The notes under the pieces were generated by a model, which saw nothing but the letters and a program-made list of their open reading frames with translations, did not search any database and was not told where the DNA came from. From Chlamydiota bacterium (GTDB lineage: Bacteria > Chlamydiota > Chlamydiia > Chlamydiales > Rhabdochlamydiaceae): DNA of 24,301 nt. The stretch's first letter is position 1. Every line of letters starts with the position of its first letter. Made by a program: the position numbers and the translations under genes. Where the stretch lies: NCBI GenBank assembly GCA_013041585.1, contig JABEVM010000053.1:1-24301 (forward strand), in the 5' to 3' direction. Positions 1 to 6,677 of this stretch are shown one piece after another.

Positions 1-346
1 ATTAAAAAAAATTTACTTATGTTGATTTTAAATCTTTTTAACAGACTTACAATCAAACGCTTACTGATGAAATGATTAGAGAATCAAGAATCAAGAATCA
101 TGAAGACAAAGACTATGAACTCAAGGGTATGCGGTATCAAATGTGGATTTTGAAGAAGCATAGATAAAAATGTATATCAAACAGAGTAGCTTGACGTTAA
201 TCAAGGCTGCGAGAAAGGAGCGTTTTAATACTAGTGGTGCCTTCGAGACGCTTGTAACCGTCAAACCTATAGAATGAGGTTATATCTTTGGCAGCCCTTT
301 AGGCCGCTCCCAATCATTCAAGCCCATCGCTTTACGAGGGCAGACT
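1..346. other. Left-edge region without a convincing gene
   Basis: No ORF here has both a ribosome binding site and a recognisable product. There is a perfect tandem repeat of the 7-bp unit AGAATCA, three copies at 80-100. It lies inside a short plus-strand reading frame (stop-free from 42, ATG at 72, TAA ending at 167; 31 residues from the ATG) that ends in a basic tail and has no Shine-Dalgarno sequence. It could be the 3' remnant of a decayed gene. The rest, 170-346, is stop-rich in the frames I read. In C. trachomatis the gene beyond CT504 is CT503; I do not recognise it here. Confidence 0.4.
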
Positions 347-1204
347 TTATGGAGAACAATGTTTCACTTTTTCTAATAACTGCCTATAGGGCCCACAAGC
401 CACATTTCCCAGAAATAACCCTATCAGACCTAATCCTATTCCCATTCCACCATACATGACCTGTGGGCTTAAATAAGCTACAAGGAAGTGAGCGAGCCCG
501 GCATTGAAAAGAGAAAATACAATCATAAGAGTTGGAGATATACGTACAAACATAAACAGAAACATGCCAAATCCTTCATACTGTTTGGCAAAGCTTTGTA
601 AATAATTTGATTTAGAGTTTAAACGTTTTTCAAATTTCAACCCTTGAAGAACACATCTAACAACGTTTGTATCTGCTTCACTCTCCTTTTCTAAGTCTTT
701 TGTGCCTATCAACAAAGCGAATAAAAATACCACGCTTGTAAAAGCAGCAGGATTGTGTGAACCGATATCAAACCATCTTCCTATGAAAACAATTACCCAT
801 GCGATAACAAGACATCCTATTGTCCAAAATTTGTATTTTTTCAATGTCCATAAATATTCTCCCATCTCATCTAAAATCTGCTGATAGGTTTTTGATTCTA
901 CATTCTTTTCTTCTATCGGCAGGCTTTTTGGTTTGGTTGAACATTCCGATACATTGAGCTCCGATTTTTTAGAAAAAAGCTTTGATCTAATCGTTTTAGA
1001 GAGAAACATGATGCCAATTCCGCATCCTATAAGAAACGGCAACAGTAATTTTATTCGCGAGAGAGGTTCAGACGACTCAACTGGTGATTGGGATGAGAAA
1101 AAAAGGATTTTTGGAATTAAAATCAGTATAGACCCTGACAAAAAGAGGACAACATAGGCCCATACTGGGTTTTTCTTGTACATCTTATGGAGATTTTCCA
1201 GCAT
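347..1204 (-). CDS. Hypothetical polytopic membrane protein, 285 aa
   Basis: I do not recognise the family. The protein has about six hydrophobic segments, near residues 14-34, 50-68, 125-146, 152-168, 212-235 and 240-266. A charged, Lys/Glu/Ser-rich stretch of about 50 residues separates segments two and three. The last two segments are rich in glycine and methionine, including the run YGGMGIGLGLIGLFLG. The ATG at 1204 is preceded by GGGAGGG with a 4-nt spacer, a strong ribosome binding site, so the gene is probably real. It is the last of four consecutive minus-strand membrane-protein genes, but a 234-bp gap separates it from the next one upstream, so it may have its own promoter. No enzyme or transporter motif is visible. 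Confidence 0.6.
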   Translation of the reverse strand: MLENLHKMYKKNPVWAYVVLFLSGSILILIPKILFFSSQSPVESSEPLSRIKLLLPFLIGCGIGIMFLSKTIRSKLFSKKSELNVSECSTKPKSLPIEEKNVESKTYQQILDEMGEYLWTLKKYKFWTIGCLVIAWVIVFIGRWFDIGSHNPAAFTSVVFLFALLIGTKDLEKESEADTNVVRCVLQGLKFEKRLNSKSNYLQSFAKQYEGFGMFLFMFVRISPTLMIVFSLFNAGLAHFLVAYLSPQVMYGGMGIGLGLIGLFLGNVACGPYRQLLEKVKHCSP

Positions 1205-1438
1205 TTTACCCTCCCCTTCCTAGTTTGTTTTACAGATTATGTTTTTTTCGAATTTAAAAAAAGTCTTACAAAAAACAAATCATCTTCAGAAGGTCTGATA
1301 ACTTTTATACGCAGAAAAAAACTACAAGCACCTAGTTAACTACGCAAAATCTCTAGACTTTTTAGAATAAAAATTGGTTCGCAAATCCAGTAAATGAGAA
1401 ACACTGTAAGCCAAAAAACCTAGTGTCTTTCTAATCGA

Positions 1439-1888
1439 TTACAGAAAAGGAGACCCCTGAAGGAAATAAGAACCATTACCGCCAATAATATCCGAGCTTT
1501 TTGAATAAAGAAAAAGCACTGCAAAAATCGAAACAGCGAACACAATTCCCCAAGAAATGTTACTCCAATCATTTTTAGATTCTATAGCTGTTACAATGAA
1601 CGCAAAGAAAGCCACAATGGAACTGACGACAACAACTGCTGCTAGTATTCCGAAAATATAGCTCATGGCAGAACTCACCAAGAAGAAAAATTCTAGAGAA
1701 ACCCATGCGGTAAGAACACAAAGAAAGGCCCAAAATAGTCCATGAGAAAGCTTTTCTATCGCCTTGTTCTTTTTAAGACGCTTGGAAAACACGCCACAAA
1801 CAATGAAAGCTACAAATACTGCACCTGCACCACAAATAAAACATTCTCGAACAAGTAATTGCCAAGGCAACAAATAGTCTGTATACAT
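1439..1888 (-). CDS. Hypothetical membrane protein, 149 aa
   Basis: Unrecognised integral membrane protein with about four transmembrane segments, near residues 17-34, 50-72, 74-101 and 112-128, and short loops rich in Lys and Arg. The start is an ATG preceded by AGAGGGG. That ribosome binding site sits in the 13-bp gap after the stop of the upstream 65-aa membrane-protein gene, so the two are almost certainly cotranscribed and probably translationally coupled. The C-terminal 20 residues are small and polar. There is no signal for a defined function. A small two-gene membrane module on an accessory region could be a holin-like, channel or conjugation-related set, but nothing seen here decides this. 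Confidence 0.55.
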   Translation of the reverse strand: MYTDYLLPWQLLVRECFICGAGAVFVAFIVCGVFSKRLKKNKAIEKLSHGLFWAFLCVLTAWVSLEFFFLVSSAMSYIFGILAAVVVVSSIVAFFAFIVTAIESKNDWSNISWGIVFAVSIFAVLFLYSKSSDIIGGNGSYFLQGSPFL

Positions 1889-1901
1889 GAGCTACCCCTC
1901 T

Positions 1902-2099
1902 TTACTTAATACTCAAGAAAAAACCTAAGACAACTCCGCCCAAAAATAAAGAAAAAAACATGAAAATAACAGACAATTGATAAGCGTATCTGAAAAAATT
2001 TTTCATTTTTCCTTTTTTAGACAAATTCCAAAGCGCACAGAAAATGCTCGTCATTCCCATGATTAAGGTCACTAATTGTAAAGGAAGCAAAGGAGACAT
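1902..2099 (-). CDS. Small hypothetical membrane protein, 65 aa
   Basis: A two-transmembrane protein: residues about 6-24, a basic linker (NLSKKGKMKNFF), then about 39-63, ending SIK. The frame is open to 2150, but I chose the ATG at 2099 because AGGTGG lies 5 nt upstream of it; the longer start has no such site and would add a charged 17-residue leader. It is followed after 13 bp by the 149-aa membrane-protein gene. Because of the basic linker the hairpin probably has that loop in the cytoplasm. Function unknown. Confidence 0.5.
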   Translation of the reverse strand: MSPLLPLQLVTLIMGMTSIFCALWNLSKKGKMKNFFRYAYQLSVIFMFFSLFLGGVVLGFFLSIK

Positions 2100-2170
2100 A
2101 AGAACCACCTCTTTTCTTTTCTCCATACCAAGATAGAACAATTTACTCAATTAGGAAAAAGAAACCCCAG

Positions 2171-2190
2171 CCAAGCTCTATCGAGCTTTA
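2171..2190 (-). terminator. Terminator-like hairpin after the 122-aa membrane gene
   Basis: Read on the minus strand, AAGCTC-GATA-GAGCTT is a perfect 6-bp stem with a 4-nt loop. A few bases further on comes a T-rich run (GGGGTTTCTTTTTCC). It lies between the gene ending at 2290 and the next gene starting at 2099, and so would separate their transcripts. A very similar GGGTTTCTTTTTCC run occurs near 2710-2725 without an obvious stem. Confidence 0.45.
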
Positions 2191-2289
2191 ACGACAATCA
2201 AACATCTGATAATTTATTAAGCGAGTTTTCTCTTGAAAGGGCTTGTTTGGATGTAAAAACCTATCGATCGCTTTTAGAAAATATTCTTT

Positions 2290-2658
2290 TCAAATTGAAA
2301 ATGCTATTGCTATAGTAGAAACTACTGCTACACCCAATGTAGAGAAAAGAAAAGATTTGTTGCCCGTTCTGGTATAACACCGAAGAAGAATAGGCAAAGC
2401 AACAAAAAGAACGAAAGTAGTCAATGCAGCAGTAAGAGCCAAAGAAAAACTTTTTTCAGCACGAACCAAAACAATGGTTCCCAAACATCCCCAAGCTACG
2501 ACAGAAAGGATAAAGGCAAAAATCGAGACAGTGGGAAATTTTAGTGTCACCTTGCTTTTTGGGAAAATGTTAAAAAATATCAAAAATACAAAAAAGAAGG
2601 GAAGAGTTACGAAGAGGCTATACATAAACCACTTTACCAATATTTCTTGATCTAGCAT
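2290..2658 (-). CDS. Hypothetical membrane protein, 122 aa
   Basis: Unrecognised protein with about four hydrophobic segments (residues 11-31, 42-65, 70-92 and 103-121). Between the last two is a Cys/Arg-containing loop (LRCYTRTGNKS). The ATG at 2658 has AAGGAG about 7 nt upstream, a good ribosome binding site. It is the first of four same-strand membrane-protein genes. A hairpin downstream at 2171-2190 suggests it can be transcribed separately from the next two. No homology to a named family is apparent. Confidence 0.55.
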   Translation of the reverse strand: MLDQEILVKWFMYSLFVTLPFFFVFLIFFNIFPKSKVTLKFPTVSIFAFILSVVAWGCLGTIVLVRAEKSFSLALTAALTTFVLFVALPILLRCYTRTGNKSFLFSTLGVAVVSTIAIAFSI

Positions 2659-2805
2659 TGCTTTTCTCCTTTTATCTTCGAATAACAGACCGGAAAAATT
2701 TATTCAACGAGGAAAAAGAAACCCAGCAGCCTTTTCAACTTTATCCATTGTTGTTAAAAAGTCTTCTAGAATTCTTCCTTCCTATTCCTCTATTTGACAA
2801 GATGT

Positions 2806-2833
2806 ACCCGAAGAACTCTTTCCTCGGGTTTTT
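2806..2833 (+). terminator. Plus-strand terminator-like hairpin
   Basis: ACCCGA, a 12-nt loop, TCGGGT, then five Ts (one shared with the stem) form a Rho-independent terminator shape on the plus strand. No plus-strand gene feeds into it within the preceding 2.8 kb. It may be a remnant, or a boundary that stops antisense transcripts from entering the mobile block. Confidence 0.35.
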
Positions 2834-2861
2834 AAAGATAAATCTATGATTTTTTCATTCT

Positions 2862-2876
2862 GCCCTCCCAGAGGGC
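2862..2876. terminator. GC-rich hairpin between membrane cluster and mobile block
   Basis: GCCCTC-CCA-GAGGGC is a perfect 6-bp stem with a 3-nt loop, 22 bp beyond the stop of the 69-aa gene at 2899. It is the most likely 3' end of the minus-strand operon that begins at 3327, although the T tract on that strand is poor. Confidence 0.4.
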
Positions 2877-2898
2877 ATTTGAATTTTCATAGGTATTT

Positions 2899-3108
2899 TC
2901 ACTTGCTTTTACTAATGGATTTGATATTATCTATTTTAGTTCTTTTCTTAAATGAGTTGCTTTTACAAGTTGTGACCGATTTAGAAGGATTGCCCTGCGC
3001 TACAACGTAGGGTTTTTTCTTTTCTAGAATTTTGATGAAAATTGCGTTCCAACAAATTCTAAAAACTGTGACTCCACGATCCATTTTAAATTTATTGCAG
3101 ACTTTCAT
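2899..3108 (-). CDS. Small basic hypothetical protein, 69 aa
   Basis: A Lys-rich, probably nucleic-acid-binding protein with three cysteines and a highly basic C-terminal half (KSNSFKKRTK near residues 49-58). The ATG at 3108 is 6 bp past the stop of the excisionase-like gene. A TGAGGT ribosome binding site overlaps that stop, so the two are translationally coupled. I do not recognise the family. Its place directly after an Xis-like gene suggests an accessory element function such as regulation or excision, but this is inference from position only. Confidence 0.45.
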   Translation of the reverse strand: MKVCNKFKMDRGVTVFRICWNAIFIKILEKKKPYVVAQGNPSKSVTTCKSNSFKKRTKIDNIKSISKSK

Positions 3109-3114
3109 ATGACC

Positions 3115-3327
3115 TCACTTAGCCTGTTCCTGTAACCATTGATCAAATGCTAGTAGATCTATCAGCACTTTGCGACCTATGCGGCGTACACATTTGTCTG
3201 CAAAGCCGTATTTGTTGAAAAAAATGTAGTAACGAATGCTCGATATGGTTGGCCAACTTCTATCATGTAAGAATTCACGAATTGTTAGGAATTTGGATTG
3301 GGAAATTTGAAAAGATTGATTTGTCAT
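3115..3327 (-). CDS. Excisionase/AlpA-like helix-turn-helix DNA-binding protein, 70 aa
   Basis: The protein has the layout of small winged-helix excisionase or AlpA-type proteins: a 'FLTIREFL' entry helix (residues 13-20), a candidate recognition segment (TISSIRYYIF near 27-36), then 'RRIGRKVLIDLLAFDQWL' (about 48-65). The last part is the conserved wing plus C-terminal helix that reads as an arginine-rich DNA contact followed by 'DxxAFxxWL'. The length fits the family. The start is ATG with AGGAG 7 nt upstream. It lies downstream of two recombinase-family genes, where a directionality factor would be expected. It could alternatively be a transcriptional regulator of the element; AlpA-type proteins often do both. 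Confidence 0.65.
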   Translation of the reverse strand: MTNQSFQISQSKFLTIREFLHDRSWPTISSIRYYIFFNKYGFADKCVRRIGRKVLIDLLAFDQWLQEQAK

Positions 3328-3392
3328 AAAAATTCTCCTATTAAATTTTTTGATGTTTATCAGGACGTCTCAACATCTCTGATTTGCACCAA

Positions 3393-3422
3393 ATAGTAAA
3401 GTCATAGGACTTTTTTTGACAA
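3393..3422 (-). promoter_or_regulatory. Candidate promoter of the excisionase-like gene with internal palindrome
   Basis: On the minus strand TTGTCA (3417-3422), 18 bp, then TACTAT (3393-3398) resembles a sigma-66/sigma-70 promoter. The spacer contains AAGTC-ATAG-GACTT (3399-3412), an inverted repeat in a typical repressor position. The same half-site arms occur in the int/PIN-like intergenic region. The promoter sits about 65 bp upstream of the ATG at 3327. Confidence 0.4.
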
Positions 3423-3461
3423 CATAAATCTAAATATTTTACTTACATGTGTAGATTTTTT

Positions 3462-4412
3462 CTATACACCAGAAGAAATTTCGTTTTTCAACTTCAGTAA
3501 ACTTCCCGGAGTAATTTTTTTTCGAGAAGAGATTTTTTCTGATGCTCTTGAAAATGCATGATTGAGATGAGCTCTCTCGACTTCAGAACCTCTAACATTT
3601 GTAAACATAAGTTCTCGTTGATCACTTTTCTCTTGAAGATACGAAACTAAATCTCCGATCAAATGTTTTGGAAATACCACTTCATTTTTCTTGAAGGAGA
3701 TTAAGTACTTTTTAGAATTAATGGCATTTATTTTCAAAGAAAGGATCTCTTCAATGGAAGGGGCTCCAAAATAAATCAACTTTGCAATCAAAGCATCTCT
3801 TACGGAGAGATGCTGTACAAATTCCAAAAAGTCTTCATATTGAATAAAACGATTACATGTACGATTTCTATCGGGATCATATCCTGAAGGCACAAAATTC
3901 AGCGTATCTCTCGCTAAGCTATGAGAAAATTGCAGATATGATTGAACAGCTTCTTCTTTTTGAAAAAAACTCCATTCTTTTGCACAGCGAATATTTTCAA
4001 TAATTTCTTGATGTCCTATTTTTCGAAATTCTTCCAGAGTGAGATTATTTCCTTCGTAATTGACAAAGTGAATAACTTTCATTTCTAATAGATTTTTAAT
4101 TCCTTGAAAATATTTTTTACGCCAGAACTCATCCATATTGAGAATACCTTTAATCCAGTATCCTAAAGCAATCATAAGAGGAACATCTTTCAAGAAAGTC
4201 GAAAACGTTTTAATTTTTGTCTGCATTTCATACGTCTCTTTACTAAACTGTGAAAGCAATGGCTTTAAAAAACTTTCGCTATTATTGCTTTTTGAAGCTT
4301 GATCTCTGCATAGCGACCACAGATCCTTAAAAAGAAGAAAAGCCTGTTTTTCATCTATCTCTGAGTCTTCTAAAACCAATTTGATTTGTTCTTCAAAGTG
4401 AGTATTGTTCAT
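3462..4412 (-). CDS. Degenerate tyrosine-recombinase protein resembling plasmid pGP7/pGP8
   Basis: The C-terminal half resembles the paired integrase-like proteins of the chlamydial virulence plasmid (pGP7-D and pGP8-D), as I recall them: 'RDALIAKLI' (residues 205-213), 'EEILSLK' (221-227), a beta-rich 'SFKKNEVVFPKHLI' (239-252), then 'KITPGSLLKLK' (299-309). Compared with pGP7/8, the box I arginine appears as Pro218 (GAP instead of GIR). The HxxR-like segment after ITP is lost, and the protein stops at residue 316 before the second His and the nucleophilic Tyr. I therefore infer it is catalytically inactive, acting if at all as a DNA-binding partner or repressor. It starts 5 bp after the integrase stop, so the two are cotranscribed. 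The N-terminal 150 residues are Lys/Glu-rich and alpha-helical. The truncation could be decay; the downstream frame did not show a missing tail. Confidence 0.65.
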   Translation of the reverse strand: MNNTHFEEQIKLVLEDSEIDEKQAFLLFKDLWSLCRDQASKSNNSESFLKPLLSQFSKETYEMQTKIKTFSTFLKDVPLMIALGYWIKGILNMDEFWRKKYFQGIKNLLEMKVIHFVNYEGNNLTLEEFRKIGHQEIIENIRCAKEWSFFQKEEAVQSYLQFSHSLARDTLNFVPSGYDPDRNRTCNRFIQYEDFLEFVQHLSVRDALIAKLIYFGAPSIEEILSLKINAINSKKYLISFKKNEVVFPKHLIGDLVSYLQEKSDQRELMFTNVRGSEVERAHLNHAFSRASEKISSRKKITPGSLLKLKNEISSGV

Positions 4413-4417
4413 ACTTC

Positions 4418-5503
4418 CTATTCTTTTTTAATTGTGTCTTCAAAGGCTCCAAAAATCTCCCGAGTCATGTTACCCACAACAACGGCACCATGAGCCTCTG
4501 ACAAGTGACTATACCTCACTGTCATACTTGCCGACTTGTGTCCGAGGAGGGTCCTTAACTCTATTAGAGTAGCCTTTCTCATGGCTAAATAACTAGCAAA
4601 AGTATGCCTCAAGTCATGAAATCGAAAGTTTACTATAAAGCTGTCATTTAAAGCCTTCTCCCAAGCAAATCGGATATCAGCAATTTTTTGAGGGTCCTTT
4701 CCAGGAAAAAGCAAAGAAGTATCCAAACGGCGTATTTTAAAAAATTCTTTAAGCAATTCTAAAGCATGCCCTACAAGAGGAACGACCCTTATTTCCCCAT
4801 TCTTTGTCTCTTGCAAAACGATACGCCCCTTTTCTAGATCAACATCTTTCCAGGTAAGACCCATGATCTCACCTTGTCTCATACCTGTAGACAAAGCCAA
4901 AACGACAATTATATATAGATAGGGATTTGAGCTCTCTTTACAAGCCTGCAACAATCGAAGCCTTTCATCATCATCCAAAAAGCGAACTCTTCCTCGGGGC
5001 TCTTGAGGTTTAGATACTTTTGCCACAGGAGAATCATCAACCCACTGCCATTCCTTTTCGGCTACAGTAAAAGCATGGCTTAGCGCAGCCATATATCGCA
5101 CAACTGTAGAAGGGGAACGAATTGCACCTCTCACTGTTTTACCACGTAGTAAAAAATCTCTACATTCAGCTATCAAAGAAGGCGTTACATCTCTCAAAAT
5201 GCAGTGGCCTATTTTTTTCCTCCACCACAAAAGCTGTGCATGTTGTTTAAATTGACTTTTAGGTTTGCGCGGTAAAACATCTGTAATATACCGATCGATC
5301 AATTGCGATAGAGTATGTTTACGTGCTTCGGCAATCTTAAAATAGCGTCCTTCCTTCATTGCAGCTTCTGTTGCTTGAATGAACTCTTTAGCTTTAGTAA
5401 TATTAGGAAATGTTCCACATTGAAGAGCCTGTCCTTTTAATCTAACTCTCACATGATAGGTTGCTCTTCCATCTTTACCCACTCTCTTTTTGATAGTCGC
5501 CAT
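4418..5503 (-). CDS. Site-specific tyrosine recombinase (phage-type integrase)
   Basis: A complete 361-residue integrase. Residues 1-60 hold an arm-binding-like N-terminus (TIKKRVGKDGRATYHVRVR). About 62-165 is a core-binding SAM-like domain, and about 172-340 the catalytic domain. All canonical catalytic residues are visible: Arg209 (STGMRQGE), Lys234 (QETKNGE), His296 and Arg299 (HDLRH), His322 (LLGHKS) and Tyr331 (VRYSHL). The ATG at 5503 has AAGGAG 7 nt upstream. It would integrate and excise the element, most plausibly at the tRNA-Leu 3' end about 2 kb away. It shares a divergent promoter region with the PIN-like gene and is followed by the pGP7/8-like gene. Confidence 0.93.
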   Translation of the reverse strand: MATIKKRVGKDGRATYHVRVRLKGQALQCGTFPNITKAKEFIQATEAAMKEGRYFKIAEARKHTLSQLIDRYITDVLPRKPKSQFKQHAQLLWWRKKIGHCILRDVTPSLIAECRDFLLRGKTVRGAIRSPSTVVRYMAALSHAFTVAEKEWQWVDDSPVAKVSKPQEPRGRVRFLDDDERLRLLQACKESSNPYLYIIVVLALSTGMRQGEIMGLTWKDVDLEKGRIVLQETKNGEIRVVPLVGHALELLKEFFKIRRLDTSLLFPGKDPQKIADIRFAWEKALNDSFIVNFRFHDLRHTFASYLAMRKATLIELRTLLGHKSASMTVRYSHLSEAHGAVVVGNMTREIFGAFEDTIKKE

Positions 5504-5516
5504 GCATCTTCTCCTT

Positions 5517-5545
5517 TTGACAACAAGTCAAGACTTTATTAGAAT
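5517..5545 (+). promoter_or_regulatory. Strong sigma-70-type promoter for the PIN-like gene
   Basis: TTGACA (5517-5522), 17 bp, then TAGAAT (5540-5545): a consensus -35 with a near-consensus -10. The spacer contains AAGTC-AA-GACTT (5525-5536). An overlapping inverted repeat TTGAC-AACAA-GTCAA (5517-5531) covers the -35. Both are candidate operators. Transcription would start near 5552, about 56 bp before the ATG at 5608. Confidence 0.5.
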
Positions 5546-5564
5546 TGGATAAAATTTACAACAA
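5536..5564 (-). promoter_or_regulatory. Candidate integrase promoter
   Basis: On the minus strand TTGTTG (5559-5564), 17 bp, then TAATAA (5536-5541). Its -10 overlaps the -10 of the oppositely facing promoter at 5540-5545, so the two promoters would compete for polymerase. The AAGTC-AA-GACTT palindrome falls at its expected start site. Confidence 0.4.
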
Positions 5565-5607
5565 GTGATTTTTATCTAAGAAATTCCTCAATAGAATTGG
5601 AGTTTAT

Positions 5608-6666
5608 ATGAACACCATAAACGTATACTTTGACTCAAACGCTTTTGAAAGACTTACCAAAAAAGGAACTGAAAATGATTGGAATGGATTCATCAATGAA
5701 TGTGAAAAATTTCAAATTGACATTCTTAATGGATGCAATATTATTTTCTCCCCTTTTGTCCTGCTAGAAAGAATTGGGTTGGGTGAGATATTAAAAGAAC
5801 TACTAAAAAGTCAAGAATATGAAACCATAAAAAACTTTGTGCAGTTATTTACGCACCACTTGCCTTATCTTGAACAACAAGACGATTCTTTAAAACAAAA
5901 AATTGCAAACTTCCTAGAGGTGTTAGAGCTTCTTTTAACTCAATTAGTTTTACAAATAAAAGATCTCAACATTTCCTCTATTTTACATAAATTACAGGAA
6001 GAAATCAGCATTTATGCCACAAGTTCTGCAGGTAGTGAATTGAAGCAAAAAACACTAACGCAATATTATGACCACCTTTCAAATTGTTTTGATAAAAATC
6101 TTTTCGCCAGATCTTTAGTCTGGAATTTGATTGCAACTTTTCCATTTATAAACGTTGCAACAACTACAAAAACAAACTCTCTATCCTCCTTCCAAAAATC
6201 AACTCTGTGGACGGATTCACTTTTTGCTTTTTCTCATGACAAATTTATTAAAGGATATGATTTAAATTTCGCTCGGTTGATAGATAGCAGATACTATTCA
6301 TATACACAGGCTATTGCAAAAGATAAAAAGCACCCTCAATATACCCGAGCAAAACAATTCCTTTCACAATATAAACCCTATCACCCCAATAGTGATCTAT
6401 GTGATGGAGAACTTATACACTTTGCAACCCTAGGAAAACAAATGGACGGTCATTGCAAAAAGGTTATCTGCTTTACTTGCGATGATTTTCAAACTATAAC
6501 CACTAGACTTTCTGTAATGAAAAGCTCTCTTGAAGATGCTCAAAGAGATGTGCAAAACTGGGCTATAAAACCCTGCTGGGGGGAAGTTCATTGCCTGACA
6601 AAAAAGGGAGAACCGCTAAAAATTGTACATAGATTTTATGAGCAAAAACCTAATGAACCTGAATAA
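5608..6666 (+). CDS. PIN-like domain protein, candidate RNase toxin or defence effector, 352 aa
   Basis: The N-terminus 'INVYFDSNAFERL' (residues 4-16) is a beta strand ending in an acidic residue (Asp9), as in PIN nucleases. Glu54 in 'SPFVLLERIG' is in the position of the second acid. Near the C-terminus, 'CDGELIHFA' (265-273, Asp266/Glu268) and 'VICFTCDDF' (286-294, Asp292/Asp293) look like the last acidic positions. A roughly 190-residue helical insertion separates the two halves, far longer than in VapC toxins of about 130 aa. PIN proteins cleave RNA with divalent metal. The start is ATG with GGAG upstream. It is the only plus-strand gene here, read from its own strong promoter divergent from the integrase, which fits element cargo. 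No adjacent same-strand antitoxin is visible. The family assignment rests on motifs only. Confidence 0.55.
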   Translation: MNTINVYFDSNAFERLTKKGTENDWNGFINECEKFQIDILNGCNIIFSPFVLLERIGLGEILKELLKSQEYETIKNFVQLFTHHLPYLEQQDDSLKQKIANFLEVLELLLTQLVLQIKDLNISSILHKLQEEISIYATSSAGSELKQKTLTQYYDHLSNCFDKNLFARSLVWNLIATFPFINVATTTKTNSLSSFQKSTLWTDSLFAFSHDKFIKGYDLNFARLIDSRYYSYTQAIAKDKKHPQYTRAKQFLSQYKPYHPNSDLCDGELIHFATLGKQMDGHCKKVICFTCDDFQTITTRLSVMKSSLEDAQRDVQNWAIKPCWGEVHCLTKKGEPLKIVHRFYEQKPNEPE

Positions 6667-6677
6667 ACAAGATATAG

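Noticed and set aside
80..100. CRISPR-like repeats
   Set aside because: Only three contiguous 7-bp units without spacers; this is a microsatellite-type repeat.
2130..2730. Apparent duplication of sequence upstream of two membrane genes (GGAAAAAGAAACCC)
   Set aside because: The similarity is limited to a T-rich terminator-type tract and does not extend into the coding sequences.
2658..2849. A 63-codon plus-strand frame next to the membrane cluster
   Set aside because: It overlaps the ribosome binding site of the opposite gene and a terminator-like hairpin, and has no own Shine-Dalgarno sequence.
1..3400. Second attachment site: a copy of the tRNA-Leu 3' end
   Set aside because: I scanned for the terminal GCTCGGAACAGGAGTCGAAC and partial matches and saw none, so the other end cannot be placed in this window.
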